Assembly: GCA_016288315.1 (NCBI GenBank)
Contig: JAEEYU010000015.1
Coordinates: 1-36,865, forward strand
Reading direction: 5' to 3'
Length of the DNA stretch: 36,865 nucleotides
Source: Clostridiaceae bacterium
GTDB taxonomy: Bacteria; Bacillota; Clostridia; Oscillospirales; Acutalibacteraceae
Part shown: positions 1 to 6,024 of the stretch, one piece after another
How positions within the stretch are numbered: the first letter of the stretch is position 1
How the letters are laid out: each line of letters begins with the position of its first letter
Position numbers and translations under genes: made by a program
Notes under the pieces: generated by a model
Databases searched by the model: none
Seen by the model: the letters and a program-made list of their open reading frames with translations, nothing else
Told to the model about the DNA's origin: nothing

Positions 1-119
1 AAAAAGGGTATATTTTCAATAAACGCACAGAGATAATATACACACTTTGCTGTTAATTCCAACCGGTTATTATTCATAAATATTGATATCGGGTAATAAT
101 TGATTTGCTTATTATGCAA

Positions 120-148
120 TTGACAAGTGTATCGATTTCTGCTACTAT
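120..148 (+). promoter_or_regulatory. Sigma-70-type promoter, no gene behind it
   Basis: TTGACA (120-125), a 17-bp spacer, then TGC-TACTAT with an extended -10 (143-148). A transcript would start near 155, at the first base of an inverted repeat (ACGGTTTTT 155-163 with AAAAACCGT 196-204), and run through the tRNA-like segment to the terminator near 340. No ORF with a ribosome binding site follows, so the product would be a short non-coding or remnant transcript. Confidence 0.5.
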
Positions 149-242
149 TAATACACGGTTTTTACCCCACGGAAATTACTACCCCAGGGCGCCCCAAAAA
201 CCGTATTAAAACACAGCTGAAACGCTTGTATATCAAGACTTT

Positions 243-304
243 GAGGTACTCCTAGACTGCTGCAAAACCGAGATTCCCCAGTTCAAATCTGGGTGGTACC
301 TCCA
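243..304 (+). pseudogene. Broken tRNA-Cys-like gene (3' half)
   Basis: The 3' part looks like a real tRNA. It has a perfect T-stem CCCAG/CTGGG around a TTCAAAT loop (279-293), an acceptor strand TGGTACC (294-300), discriminator T and encoded CCA (302-304), followed directly by a terminator. A 5' strand GGTAC lies at 245-249. A TGCAAA stretch with GCA, and the T discriminator, would fit tRNA-Cys. Only about 26 bases separate the acceptor and T-arm pieces, so the D-arm and a proper anticodon stem are missing. It is probably a deletion remnant or the tRNA 3' end left at an integration site. Confidence 0.5.
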
Positions 305-309
305 AAAAG

Positions 310-340
310 AAAAAGTCGCGAAAGCGGCTTTTTCCTTTTT
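310..340 (+). terminator. Terminator after tRNA-like end
   Basis: Stem AAAAGTCGC (311-319), GAAA loop, GCGGCTTTT (324-332, one G-T pair), then a T-rich tail to 340. It follows the CCA by six bases, as is usual for a tRNA gene. Confidence 0.7.
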
Positions 341-407
341 GTACTCTTCATTTTTCACTCTTCATTCTTATTTCTTCTCTCCGTTCTCTCCCGCGACTTT
401 TTCCAAT

Positions 408-435
408 GAAAAGATAAGAGAGAAAAGATAAGAGA
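408..435. repeat. Tandem 14-bp repeat
   Basis: GAAAAGATAAGAGA occurs twice back to back (408-421 and 422-435), just upstream of a small hairpin (GCTTTGC 443-449 with GCAAAGC 453-459) and the promoter of the next gene. No function is evident. Confidence 0.7.
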
Positions 436-460
436 ATCGGTTGCTTTGCTTAGCAAAGCG

Positions 461-506
461 TTGATTATATCAAATGACTCTGGTATAATATATAATACGG
501 AGGTGA
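461..506 (+). promoter_or_regulatory. Promoter and RBS of the four-helix-bundle gene
   Basis: TTGATT (461-466), 17-bp spacer, TATAAT (484-489). A ribosome binding site GGAGGTGA (499-506) lies four bases before the ATG at 511. The leader is very short. Confidence 0.7.
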
Positions 507-510
507 ACAC

Positions 511-858
511 ATGGATAACCCTTTACTTGATAAATCACTGGATTTTGCTGTTCAAATCGTTCTGTTTTACGAGAATTATTCCAAATCAAAAAAAGACACA
601 ACAATTCCTAAACAACTGCTTCGTTCTGCAACTTCAATCGGCGCAAATATCAATGAAGCCGTTTACGGAAACAGCAAGGCGGATTTTATTGCCAAACTCC
701 ACATCTCTTTAAAGGAGACCGGCGAGAGCATTTATTGGTTGACACTTCTGAAACGAACTGGGTTTTTTGAATATCAGTATGATCCTTTGTTATCACAAGC
801 AGAAGAAATTAAACGTATGTTGATATCATCCATCAAAACAGCAAAAGGCGGGATATAA
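511..858 (+). CDS. Four helix bundle protein (23S rRNA intervening-sequence protein family)
   Basis: The 115-residue protein has the layout of the four-helix-bundle family first found as ORFs in 23S rRNA intervening sequences: an amphipathic first helix (LDFAVQIVLFYENY), then the family-typical phrase LLRSATSIGANINEA at about residues 36-50, then KADFIAKLHISLKETGES (about 56-73) and a long C-terminal helix. Members form oligomeric bundles; their role is not established, though a basic surface has led to nucleic-acid-binding proposals. Here it is not inside an rRNA gene. The ATG at 511 is set by a strong GGAGGTGA site and a promoter at 461-489. The downstream acetyltransferase starts two bases after the stop, so the two are probably translated together. 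Confidence 0.85.
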   Translation: MDNPLLDKSLDFAVQIVLFYENYSKSKKDTTIPKQLLRSATSIGANINEAVYGNSKADFIAKLHISLKETGESIYWLTLLKRTGFFEYQYDPLLSQAEEIKRMLISSIKTAKGGI

Positions 859-860
859 TT

Positions 861-1301
861 ATGGATTATTCAGAGCCAAAGATTCGAGCATCTTTCGCTA
901 CTGATGCCGGTGATATTCGTGACATTTGTGAATTCAGTCTCGGTTATCCGTGTGAATCGGCGCTTGTCAAATATCGCTTGGAGCAATTGAACCGTGAGGA
1001 AGAAATTGTTTTAGTCGCAGAATTTGACGGCAGGGTTGTCGGGTTTGTTCACGGAGAAAAATATCGTTGCTTATATTATGAAACAGCGTTAAATATTCTG
1101 GGGCTTGCTGTTTTACCGGATTATCAAAAATGCGGTATTGGTTCAAAACTTATGATGGCAATTGAAATGTGGGCAAATGATAATTCCATCCGAATAATCA
1201 GATTGAATTCCGGCGCACACAGAACGGAAGCTCATACTTTTTATAGAAACATCGGTTATGTGAATGAAAAAATGCAGCTTCGGTTTTTAAAAGAAATTTA
1301 A
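861..1301 (+). CDS. GNAT family N-acetyltransferase
   Basis: This 146-residue protein is a single GNAT domain. The acetyl-CoA pyrophosphate-binding motif A is visible as LAVLPDYQKCGIGSKLM (about residues 82-98, with the Q-x-x-G-x-G signature), and the C-terminal motif B region follows with AHTFYRNIGYV (about 124-134), the usual substrate-pocket helix and strand. The acetylated substrate cannot be read from sequence. It starts two bases after the stop of the four-helix-bundle gene and has only a weak GGCGGG site, suggesting translational coupling. No clear terminator directly follows; the next hairpins on this strand are at 1404-1425 and 1531-1553. Confidence 0.88.
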   Translation: MDYSEPKIRASFATDAGDIRDICEFSLGYPCESALVKYRLEQLNREEEIVLVAEFDGRVVGFVHGEKYRCLYYETALNILGLAVLPDYQKCGIGSKLMMAIEMWANDNSIRIIRLNSGAHRTEAHTFYRNIGYVNEKMQLRFLKEI

Positions 1302-1327
1302 GTTGTCAAATCGTATTCTTAATTTTT

Positions 1328-1389
1328 CAGTTTTCATTATTCATTAAAACAACAGGATTTTTAACAGAAAAATGAATACTGAAAAACTG
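1328..1389. repeat. Imperfect inverted repeat, MITE-like
   Basis: CAGTTTTCATTATTCATT (1328-1345) pairs with AATGAATACTGAAAAACTG (1371-1389) with one or two interruptions and a 25-base loop. It carries no ORF and could be a small mobile repeat or part of a 3' untranslated structure. Confidence 0.5.
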
Positions 1390-1530
1390 TCAAATTAAAA
1401 ATGTCGGGTGGCCGCCTACACCCGATAATTATGGAATTATTCATTTACTCAGAAACCGATTCTGTATTATTCTGCGCTGTATGTCTGTTCATTAACAAAG
1501 TTGCACTTTAGTGAAACAGGCACAGACAAT

Positions 1531-1553
1531 CCGATGCTTTGCATCGGGTTTTC
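1531..1553 (+). terminator. Probable terminator
   Basis: CCGATGC (1531-1537), TTT loop, GCATCGG (1541-1547), then GTTTTC. It is the likeliest end of transcription for the acetyltransferase unit, though it lies 230 bases past the stop. Confidence 0.55.
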
Positions 1554-1602
1554 AATTTAGTCTCCGCTTGCGGTGCCGGTTATTACTATAACCTGAAAAA
1601 AC

Positions 1603-1628
1603 AAAACCCTGCCGACCGGCAGGGTTTT
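1603..1628. terminator. Bidirectional terminator
   Basis: Perfect 11-bp stem AAAACCCTGCC (1603-1613) / GGCAGGGTTTT (1618-1628) with a 4-base loop. On the minus strand the stem is followed by further T runs, so it ends transcription of the DtxR-type gene; on the plus strand it can stop read-through. Confidence 0.75.
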
Positions 1629-1639
1629 CCGTTCATATC

Positions 1640-2011
1640 CTATTTGTCAAATTCCTTGAGATGTTTTTTGATAGCATTAAATGTCTTATCGCTTATGAAA
1701 TGCTCTATTCTGCACGCATCGTCAGCGGCGGTCTTTTCATCAACGCCCAGCTTCATAAACACAGCCGTCAGGGTAGTGTGGCGGTCATAAACCCTTTTTG
1801 CAAGCTTTTTGCCCTCGGCAGTCATCGTGATATTACCCGCCTCGTCAACCTCTACAAGCCCGCGCTTTTCAAGCAGACTTATGCCCCTTGTGATGGAGGG
1901 CTTGGCGTAGTTGAGGTGTTTGCTTACATCAACCTTACGGACATTTTCCTGCTGCTTTGAAAGAACATATATTGTTTCAAGATACATTTCAGCGGATTCT
2001 GCGTTTGCCAT
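1640..2011 (-). CDS. DtxR-family iron-dependent repressor
   Basis: This 123-residue protein has a winged helix (about 8-65) and the DtxR dimerisation and metal-binding domain (about 66-123), but no C-terminal SH3 domain, as in short MntR-like members. Ligand positions look like those of iron-type DtxR/IdeR rather than manganese MntR. Met9 stands where DtxR has Met10 (MntR has Asp), and the block CRIEH gives Cys100, Glu103 and His104, matching DtxR Cys102/Glu105/His106; His78 is also present. It faces feoAAB, and palindromes near that promoter are its likely operators. The ATG at 2011 is preferred over GTG at 2020 because AGAGG lies eight bases before it and overlaps the GTG. Its own promoter is at 2036-2064. 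Confidence 0.88.
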   Translation of the reverse strand: MANAESAEMYLETIYVLSKQQENVRKVDVSKHLNYAKPSITRGISLLEKRGLVEVDEAGNITMTAEGKKLAKRVYDRHTTLTAVFMKLGVDEKTAADDACRIEHFISDKTFNAIKKHLKEFDK

Positions 2012-2035
2012 TGTGTTCACCTCTTTGTTTGTTCC

Positions 2036-2064
2036 ATATTAGCACAAAATCCGCAATAATTCAA
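2036..2064 (-). promoter_or_regulatory. Promoter of the DtxR-type gene
   Basis: Read on the minus strand: TTGAAT (2064-2059), 17-bp spacer, TAATAT (2041-2036). Half-sites TTAGCA (2039-2044) and TGCTAA (2067-2072), related to the feo operator half-site, flank it, so weak autoregulation is possible. Confidence 0.6.
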
Positions 2065-2112
2065 GATGCTAAAAAAACAAATAAGATTACAAATAAAATT
2101 ATTAAAAACATC

Positions 2113-2141
2113 TTGACAAGTTAGCACAAACTAACTATAAT
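2113..2141 (+). promoter_or_regulatory. Consensus promoter of the feo operon
   Basis: A perfect -35 TTGACA (2113-2118), a 17-bp spacer and a perfect -10 TATAAT (2136-2141). The spacer is almost wholly the palindrome GTTAG-N6-CTAAC (2120-2135), so a bound repressor would sit between the two promoter elements. Confidence 0.85.
2120..2135. promoter_or_regulatory. Operator 1 (DtxR-type palindrome in promoter spacer)
   Basis: GTTAGCACAAACTAAC, inverted arms GTTAG/CTAAC. It occupies the -35/-10 spacer of the feo promoter. The resemblance to the core of DtxR/IdeR boxes (GGTTAG/CTAACC) is known biology; binding by the divergent repressor is inferred. Confidence 0.75.
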
Positions 2142-2149
2142 AACAATAG

Positions 2150-2165
2150 GTTAGCGGGTGCTAAC
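2150..2165. promoter_or_regulatory. Operator 2
   Basis: GTTAGCGGGTGCTAAC, a perfect 6-bp inverted repeat with a 4-base centre, near the expected transcription start of the feo operon. Confidence 0.75.
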
Positions 2166-2183
2166 ATTTATTTTAAGCTACAG

Positions 2184-2199
2184 GTTAGCTGTGACTAAC
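2184..2199. promoter_or_regulatory. Operator 3
   Basis: GTTAGCTGTGACTAAC, same 16-bp architecture, in the leader immediately before the feoA ribosome binding site (2204-2210). Confidence 0.72.
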
Positions 2200-2214
2200 A
2201 GACGGGAGGGCTTT

Positions 2215-2427
2215 ATGATACCGCTTGCAGTTCTCGGAGACGGCAACGAAGGCATAATCAAAAAAGTTGCCGGTAAGCCGGAAGTTAAAAAACACCTTGA
2301 AAACCTCGGCTTTATAGTCGGCGATACCGTCAATGTAATCACCGAACAAAACGGCAATATAATCGTCAAGGTCAAAGAGGCAAGAATTGCCGTCAGCAAA
2401 GAAATGGCAATGAAGATTTATGTTTGA
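2215..2427 (+). CDS. feoA: FeoA-like protein (first copy)
   Basis: This 70-residue protein is the size of FeoA, a cytoplasmic SH3-like domain thought to interact with the FeoB transporter. The order of elements fits the family: a hydrophobic start with a Gly-rich turn (LAVLGDGNEGIIKKV), a helix ending in LENLGFIVGDTVNVI (about 34-48), a strand IIVKVKEARIAV and a final short helix with EMAMKIYV. An ATG at 2215 with GGGAGGG five bases upstream is preferred over a longer frame that would begin at 2158 inside operator 2. It is the first gene after the iron-box promoter. It is divergent from the second copy, so the two may have distinct roles. Confidence 0.85.
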   Translation: MIPLAVLGDGNEGIIKKVAGKPEVKKHLENLGFIVGDTVNVITEQNGNIIVKVKEARIAVSKEMAMKIYV

Positions 2428-2442
2428 CAAGGAGGAGAATAT

Positions 2443-2661
2443 ATGACACTCAAAGATGTTAAAATCGGCAGCACCTGCACTGTAAAACGCATTCACGGCG
2501 AGGGTGCCCTCAAGCGCAGAATTATGGATATGGGCATAACCAAGGGCGTTGAGATTTACGTCCGCAAGGTTGCGCCTCTCGGCGACCCTGTTGAAATAAC
2601 CGTTCGCGGCTATGAACTTTCAATCCGCAAAAGCGACGCAGAGCTGATCGAAATCGTTTAA
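2443..2661 (+). CDS. feoA: FeoA-like protein (second copy)
   Basis: A second 72-residue FeoA domain starts 15 bases after the first, with an AAGGAGGAG site. It shows the classic pattern: MTLKDVKIGSTCTVKRI, then ALKRRIMDMGITKGVEI (about 23-39, the conserved R-x-x-D-M-G-I-x-x-G block) and PVEITVRGYELSIRKSDA (about 50-67). This copy matches ordinary FeoA better than the first. Tandem feoA genes upstream of feoB are common in clostridia. A further iron-box-like palindrome (2685-2700) lies between its stop and feoB. Confidence 0.92.
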   Translation: MTLKDVKIGSTCTVKRIHGEGALKRRIMDMGITKGVEIYVRKVAPLGDPVEITVRGYELSIRKSDAELIEIV

Positions 2662-2684
2662 TCGTTTATTTTTTTGTTTCAGAA

Positions 2685-2700
2685 GTTAGCTCAGACTAAC
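2685..2700. promoter_or_regulatory. Operator 4 inside the operon, before feoB
   Basis: GTTAGCTCAGACTAAC lies in the 56-base gap between feoA2 and feoB, 17 bases before the feoB ATG. It could act as a roadblock operator or control an internal promoter; no clear -35/-10 pair was found around it. Confidence 0.65.
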
Positions 2701-2717
2701 TCGGAAAGGATTATGAT

Positions 2718-4877
2718 ATGAGTATTCGCATAGCGCTCGCGGGCAACCCCAACAGCGGCAAAACAACACTTTTCAATGCTCTCACCGGCTCAAACCAGTA
2801 TGTCGGCAACTGGCCGGGCGTAACTGTTGAGAAAAAAGAGGGCAAGCTCAAAAAGAACAGTGATGTCACAATCACCGACCTTCCCGGCATCTACTCGTTA
2901 TCTCCATACACAATCGAGGAGGTTGTCGCGAGAGATTATCTTATCGATGAGAAGCCCGACGCAATAATCAACATCGTTGACGGCACAAACCTTGAAAGGA
3001 ATCTCTACCTCACCACACAGATTGTCGAACTCGGAATCCCGGTGGTTGTTGCCGTTAATATGATGGATGTCGTCAAAAAGAACGGCGACGTCATTGACAT
3101 CAACGAGCTTTCACGTCAGATTGCCTGCCCCGTCGTTGAAATATCCGCACTCAAGGGCACGGGAATCGACAAAGCGGTTGAGACGGCAATTGAAGCGGCA
3201 AAGGGTAAGCCCGGCGTTCCCCAGCACAGCTTCAGCGGGGCGGTTGAACACGCCCTCGCCCACATTGAAGAGAGACTGCTTCACGATATGCCCTCCGAGC
3301 AGCAGAGATGGTATGCCGTCAAACTCTTCGAAAGTGATGAAAAGGTTATTGAAAAGCTTAAAATAAGCGCAGATGACCTCGCTCATATAAAAGAAGATAT
3401 TGAAGCGGCGGAAAACGAGCTTGACGATGACGCCGAGTCAATCATTACAAACGAAAGATATGTTTACATTTCATCCGTAATCAAATCCTGCTACAAAAAG
3501 GCAAACAAGGGCAAGCTTTCCACCTCGGATAAAATCGACAAAATCGTCACCAACCGTTTTCTCGGCCTTCCGATTTTCGCCGCGGTTATGTTCCTTGTTT
3601 ATTATATCGCCATGCAGACAATAGGCGCATTTGCAACCGACTGGGTTAATGATGTTCTCTTCGGCGAGTGGGTTCCCAACGGAGTGAGCGCCCTGCTTGA
3701 AAGCCGTGTTCCCGAATGGCTCTTCGGCCTTATCAACGACGGTATTGTTGCAGGTATCGGTGCCGTTCTCGGCTTCGTTCCTCAGATCCTTGTTCTCTTT
3801 GTTATGCTTGCCTTCCTTGAGGGCTGCGGTTATATGGCGCGTGTCGCCTTCGTAATGGACAGAATCTTCCGTCATTTCGGTCTTTCAGGCAAATCGTTCA
3901 TCCCGATGCTTATCGGCACGGGCTGCGGCGTTCCCGGCGTTATGGCGTCAAGAACAATTGAGAATGAACGCGACCGCCGTATGACTATAATGACAACAAC
4001 CTTCGTTCCCTGTTCCGCAAAACTGCCGATAATCGGTCTTATCGCCGGCGCACTGTTCGGCGAGTCCGGTCTTGTGGCAACCTCGGCATATTTCATCGGC
4101 GTTGCGGCGATTATCGTTTCGGGCATTATGCTTAAAAAGACAAAGCGCTTCGCAGGCGACCCCGCACCCTTCGTAATGGAACTTCCCGCCTACCACCTTC
4201 CCACCGTCGGAACTGTTCTCCGCTCAACCTGGGAGCGCGGCTGGTCGTTCATCAAAAAAGCGGGCACCGTCATCCTCCTTTCAACAATCGTCATCTGGTT
4301 CTTCCTTTCATTCGGCTTTGAAAACGGCTTCGGTATGGTTGAAGATGTTGACAATTCTCTTATGGCAAAAATCGGCAATGTCTTCGCGTGGCTCTTCATT
4401 CCGCTCGGCTTCGGCAGCTGGAAAACAGCTGTTGCCGCCGTCACAGGCCTTATTGCAAAAGAAAACGTCGTAAGCACATTCGGTCAGCTTTACCACTACG
4501 GCGGAGAGCTTGCCGAGAACGGCGACGAAATCTGGTCGGCGCTTGCAGCGGATTTCAACGCAATGAGCGGCGGTCACGGAGCACTTGCAGGTTATTCGTA
4601 TCTCATATTCAACCTTCTCTGCGCTCCCTGCTTTGCGGCAATCGGCGCTATCAAACGTGAGATGAACAACGCAAAATGGACCTGGTTCGCAATCGGCTAC
4701 CAGTGCGGTTTTGCCTACCTCATTTCGCTCATCGTCTTCCAGTTCGGCTGCCTTTTCACGGGCGATTTCACAAGCCACATAATCGGCATTATCGCTGCGG
4801 TCGCTGCATTTGCAGGGCTCTGCTATATGCTTGTCAGAAAGAACAAATACAACGAAAACCACCTCTTGGTTAAATAA
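2718..4877 (+). CDS. feoB: Ferrous iron transporter FeoB
   Basis: FeoB imports Fe(II) across the cytoplasmic membrane. The 719-residue length is normal for the family. The N-terminal G-domain shows G1 GNPNSGKTT (9-17), the FeoB-specific run VGNWPGVTVEKKEG (about 29-42) covering G2, G3 DLPG (54-57), G4 NMMD (114-117) and G5 SALKGTG (143-149). A helical guanine-dissociation-inhibitor region follows (to about 270), then the membrane domain with two gate repeats containing the Cys-bearing segments GTGCGVPGV and LLCAPCFA. The gene has a GGAAAGG site before ATG 2718. It is co-transcribed with two feoA genes and the small Cys-rich protein. Control by the divergent iron repressor is inferred from four matching palindromes. 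Confidence 0.97.
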   Translation: MSIRIALAGNPNSGKTTLFNALTGSNQYVGNWPGVTVEKKEGKLKKNSDVTITDLPGIYSLSPYTIEEVVARDYLIDEKPDAIINIVDGTNLERNLYLTTQIVELGIPVVVAVNMMDVVKKNGDVIDINELSRQIACPVVEISALKGTGIDKAVETAIEAAKGKPGVPQHSFSGAVEHALAHIEERLLHDMPSEQQRWYAVKLFESDEKVIEKLKISADDLAHIKEDIEAAENELDDDAESIITNERYVYISSVIKSCYKKANKGKLSTSDKIDKIVTNRFLGLPIFAAVMFLVYYIAMQTIGAFATDWVNDVLFGEWVPNGVSALLESRVPEWLFGLINDGIVAGIGAVLGFVPQILVLFVMLAFLEGCGYMARVAFVMDRIFRHFGLSGKSFIPMLIGTGCGVPGVMASRTIENERDRRMTIMTTTFVPCSAKLPIIGLIAGALFGESGLVATSAYFIGVAAIIVSGIMLKKTKRFAGDPAPFVMELPAYHLPTVGTVLRSTWERGWSFIKKAGTVILLSTIVIWFFLSFGFENGFGMVEDVDNSLMAKIGNVFAWLFIPLGFGSWKTAVAAVTGLIAKENVVSTFGQLYHYGGELAENGDEIWSALAADFNAMSGGHGALAGYSYLIFNLLCAPCFAAIGAIKREMNNAKWTWFAIGYQCGFAYLISLIVFQFGCLFTGDFTSHIIGIIAAVAAFAGLCYMLVRKNKYNENHLLVK

Positions 4878-4904
4878 GAATCATTGCTGAAAGGAGATGT
4901 GAAT

Positions 4905-5078
4905 ATGCTTTCATTTTTACAGAATAACTGGGTAACAATCGTTACAATCGCGGTTCTTGCCGCAATAGTGATACTTGCAACGGTGAAAATCATAAAAGAT
5001 AAAAAATCCGGTATAGGACCGTGCGGAAAAAAGTGCTCGCAGTGTTCGCACTCCTGCGGTATGTATCCTCAGAAATAA
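4905..5078 (+). CDS. FeoB-associated Cys-rich membrane protein
   Basis: A 57-residue protein with one N-terminal membrane helix (about residues 9-31) and a cytosolic tail carrying C-x3-C-x2-C-x3-C (CGKKC-SQC-SHSC). This is the layout of the small FeoB-associated Cys-rich family, found almost only beside feoB and probably a metal-handling or assembly partner. The ATG at 4905 has AAGGAG nine bases upstream; a longer reading from 4884 would start before that site. A terminator follows directly, closing the operon. Confidence 0.88.
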   Translation: MLSFLQNNWVTIVTIAVLAAIVILATVKIIKDKKSGIGPCGKKCSQCSHSCGMYPQK

Positions 5079-5088
5079 AAATACACAC

Positions 5089-5125
5089 AAAAAAGAAGGG
5101 CTGTTAATTCAGCTCTTCTTTTTTG
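5089..5125 (+). terminator. Terminator of the feo operon
   Basis: AAAAGAAGGGCTG (5091-5103) pairs with CAGCTCTTCTTTT (5110-5122), one G-T pair, followed by more T. It separates the iron genes from the next unit. Confidence 0.85.
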
Positions 5126-5140
5126 TATAACCGTTCCCGG

Positions 5141-5169
5141 TTGAAGAAAACGCAAAACTGTGTTAAACT
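5141..5169 (+). promoter_or_regulatory. Promoter of the methyltransferase-like gene
   Basis: TTGAAG (5141-5146), 17-bp spacer ending in TGT, TAAACT (5164-5169), with an extended -10 TG. It supports a start codon downstream of about 5176 for the gene that follows. Confidence 0.55.
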
Positions 5170-5207
5170 TAAAAACGAATAATAATCACAGATTGAAGGT
5201 GAAAGCG

Positions 5208-5879
5208 TTGAACGGCAGAATTCTGTTGAAGGCGGCAGGCAAACTGCTTGCGGGGCTTGTCATAATCGCTCTGCTCCTTTTCCCTGCGGCAGGCACAATA
5301 AAGTTTTATAACGGTTGGCTCTTCATTATCATACTGTTTGTGCCGATGATTATTGCCGGTGTTGTTCTTGTCTTTAAAAACCCGTCTTTGCTTGAAAAAC
5401 GCCTCAACGCAAAAGAAGAACAGAACGAGCAGAAAACCGTTGTTATTTTAAGCGGAATTATGTTCCTCGCCGCCTTTGTCTCGGCGGGCTTAAGCTACCG
5501 CTTCGGCTTCCTCGTTCTGCCGCTGTGGGCGGCAAAAACAGGAGCGGTTTTCTTCCTGTGCGCCTATGTGATGTATGCGGAGGTTCTGCGTGAAAACACC
5601 TATCTTTCAAGAACAGTTAAGGTTCAGGAGAATCAGAAGGTAATCGACACGGGGCTCTACGGAGTTATGCGCCACCCTATGTATTGCGCAACGCTTTTTC
5701 TTTTTCTCTCAATGGGAATAGTCCTCGGCTCGCTCGTTTCATTTGCGTTTCTGCTCCTGTATATTCCAATAATCGCAAAACGCATAAAAAACGAGGAGCA
5801 GGTGCTCGAAGAAGGTCTTGACGGCTACTCCGACTACAAAAAGCGCGTCAGATACAAAGTGATTCCGTTTATCTGGTAA
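5208..5879 (+). CDS. Isoprenylcysteine carboxyl methyltransferase-like membrane protein
   Basis: A 223-residue membrane protein with about five hydrophobic helices and the C-terminal signature of the ICMT/PEMT/NnrU-type methyltransferase superfamily: GLYGVMRHPMYCA (R-H-P-x-Y), then a pair of helices and the acidic EEQVLEEGLDGYSDYKKRV. These residues form the S-adenosylmethionine pocket in characterised relatives. The bacterial substrate is unknown; lipids and small molecules are possible, prenylated protein is unlikely. TTG at 5208 is chosen because GAAGGTG (5195-5201) precedes it at good spacing; a longer frame back to 5160 would begin inside the promoter. It appears to be a single-gene unit between the feo terminator and the hairpin at 5964. 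Confidence 0.8.
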   Translation: MNGRILLKAAGKLLAGLVIIALLLFPAAGTIKFYNGWLFIIILFVPMIIAGVVLVFKNPSLLEKRLNAKEEQNEQKTVVILSGIMFLAAFVSAGLSYRFGFLVLPLWAAKTGAVFFLCAYVMYAEVLRENTYLSRTVKVQENQKVIDTGLYGVMRHPMYCATLFLFLSMGIVLGSLVSFAFLLLYIPIIAKRIKNEEQVLEEGLDGYSDYKKRVRYKVIPFIW

Positions 5880-5963
5880 TCTGCCTTACGGCCTGATTAT
5901 AAATATTATTCAAGGAGCGGACTGTTTGAAAAAGTTCAACTCACCGGAGATTGCGGGCTGACC

Positions 5964-5996
5964 GGGAGGTCTGCCGCATCCGGCACACCTCCCTTT
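5964..5996 (+). terminator. Strong hairpin, probable terminator
   Basis: GGGAGGT (5964-5970) pairs with ACCTCCC (5987-5993), with an inner TGCCG/CGGCA stem. Only three T follow, so it could instead be a leader structure of the next gene, whose RBS lies 17 bases downstream. Confidence 0.5.
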
Positions 5997-6024
5997 GCAG
6001 TCAACAATATCAGGAGGTTAAATA

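Larger units (their letters stand above)
1..510. other. Gene-free left end
   Basis: No convincing protein gene is seen here. The stretch holds a promoter (120-148), a 9-bp inverted repeat (155-163/196-204), a broken tRNA-like 3' end (243-304), a terminator hairpin (311-340), a pyrimidine-rich tract (about 345-400), a tandem 14-bp repeat (408-435) and the promoter of the first gene (461-489). The tRNA-like end beside a sequence resembling repeats at the far right end of the window suggests an integration scar. Confidence 0.6.
1302..1639. other. Intergenic region with nested hairpins
   Basis: No gene is seen in these 338 bases. They hold an 18-19-bp imperfect hairpin (1328-1345 with 1371-1389), a GC hairpin (TCGGGTG 1404-1410 with CACCCGA 1419-1425), a terminator-like hairpin (1531-1553) and a bidirectional terminator (1603-1628). 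The AT-rich hairpin resembles the small non-coding interspersed repeats common in clostridial genomes. Confidence 0.55.

Noticed and set aside
127..255. Short plus-strand frame starting GTG at 127
   Set aside because: It begins inside the promoter spacer, has no RBS, and its 42 residues match nothing recognisable.
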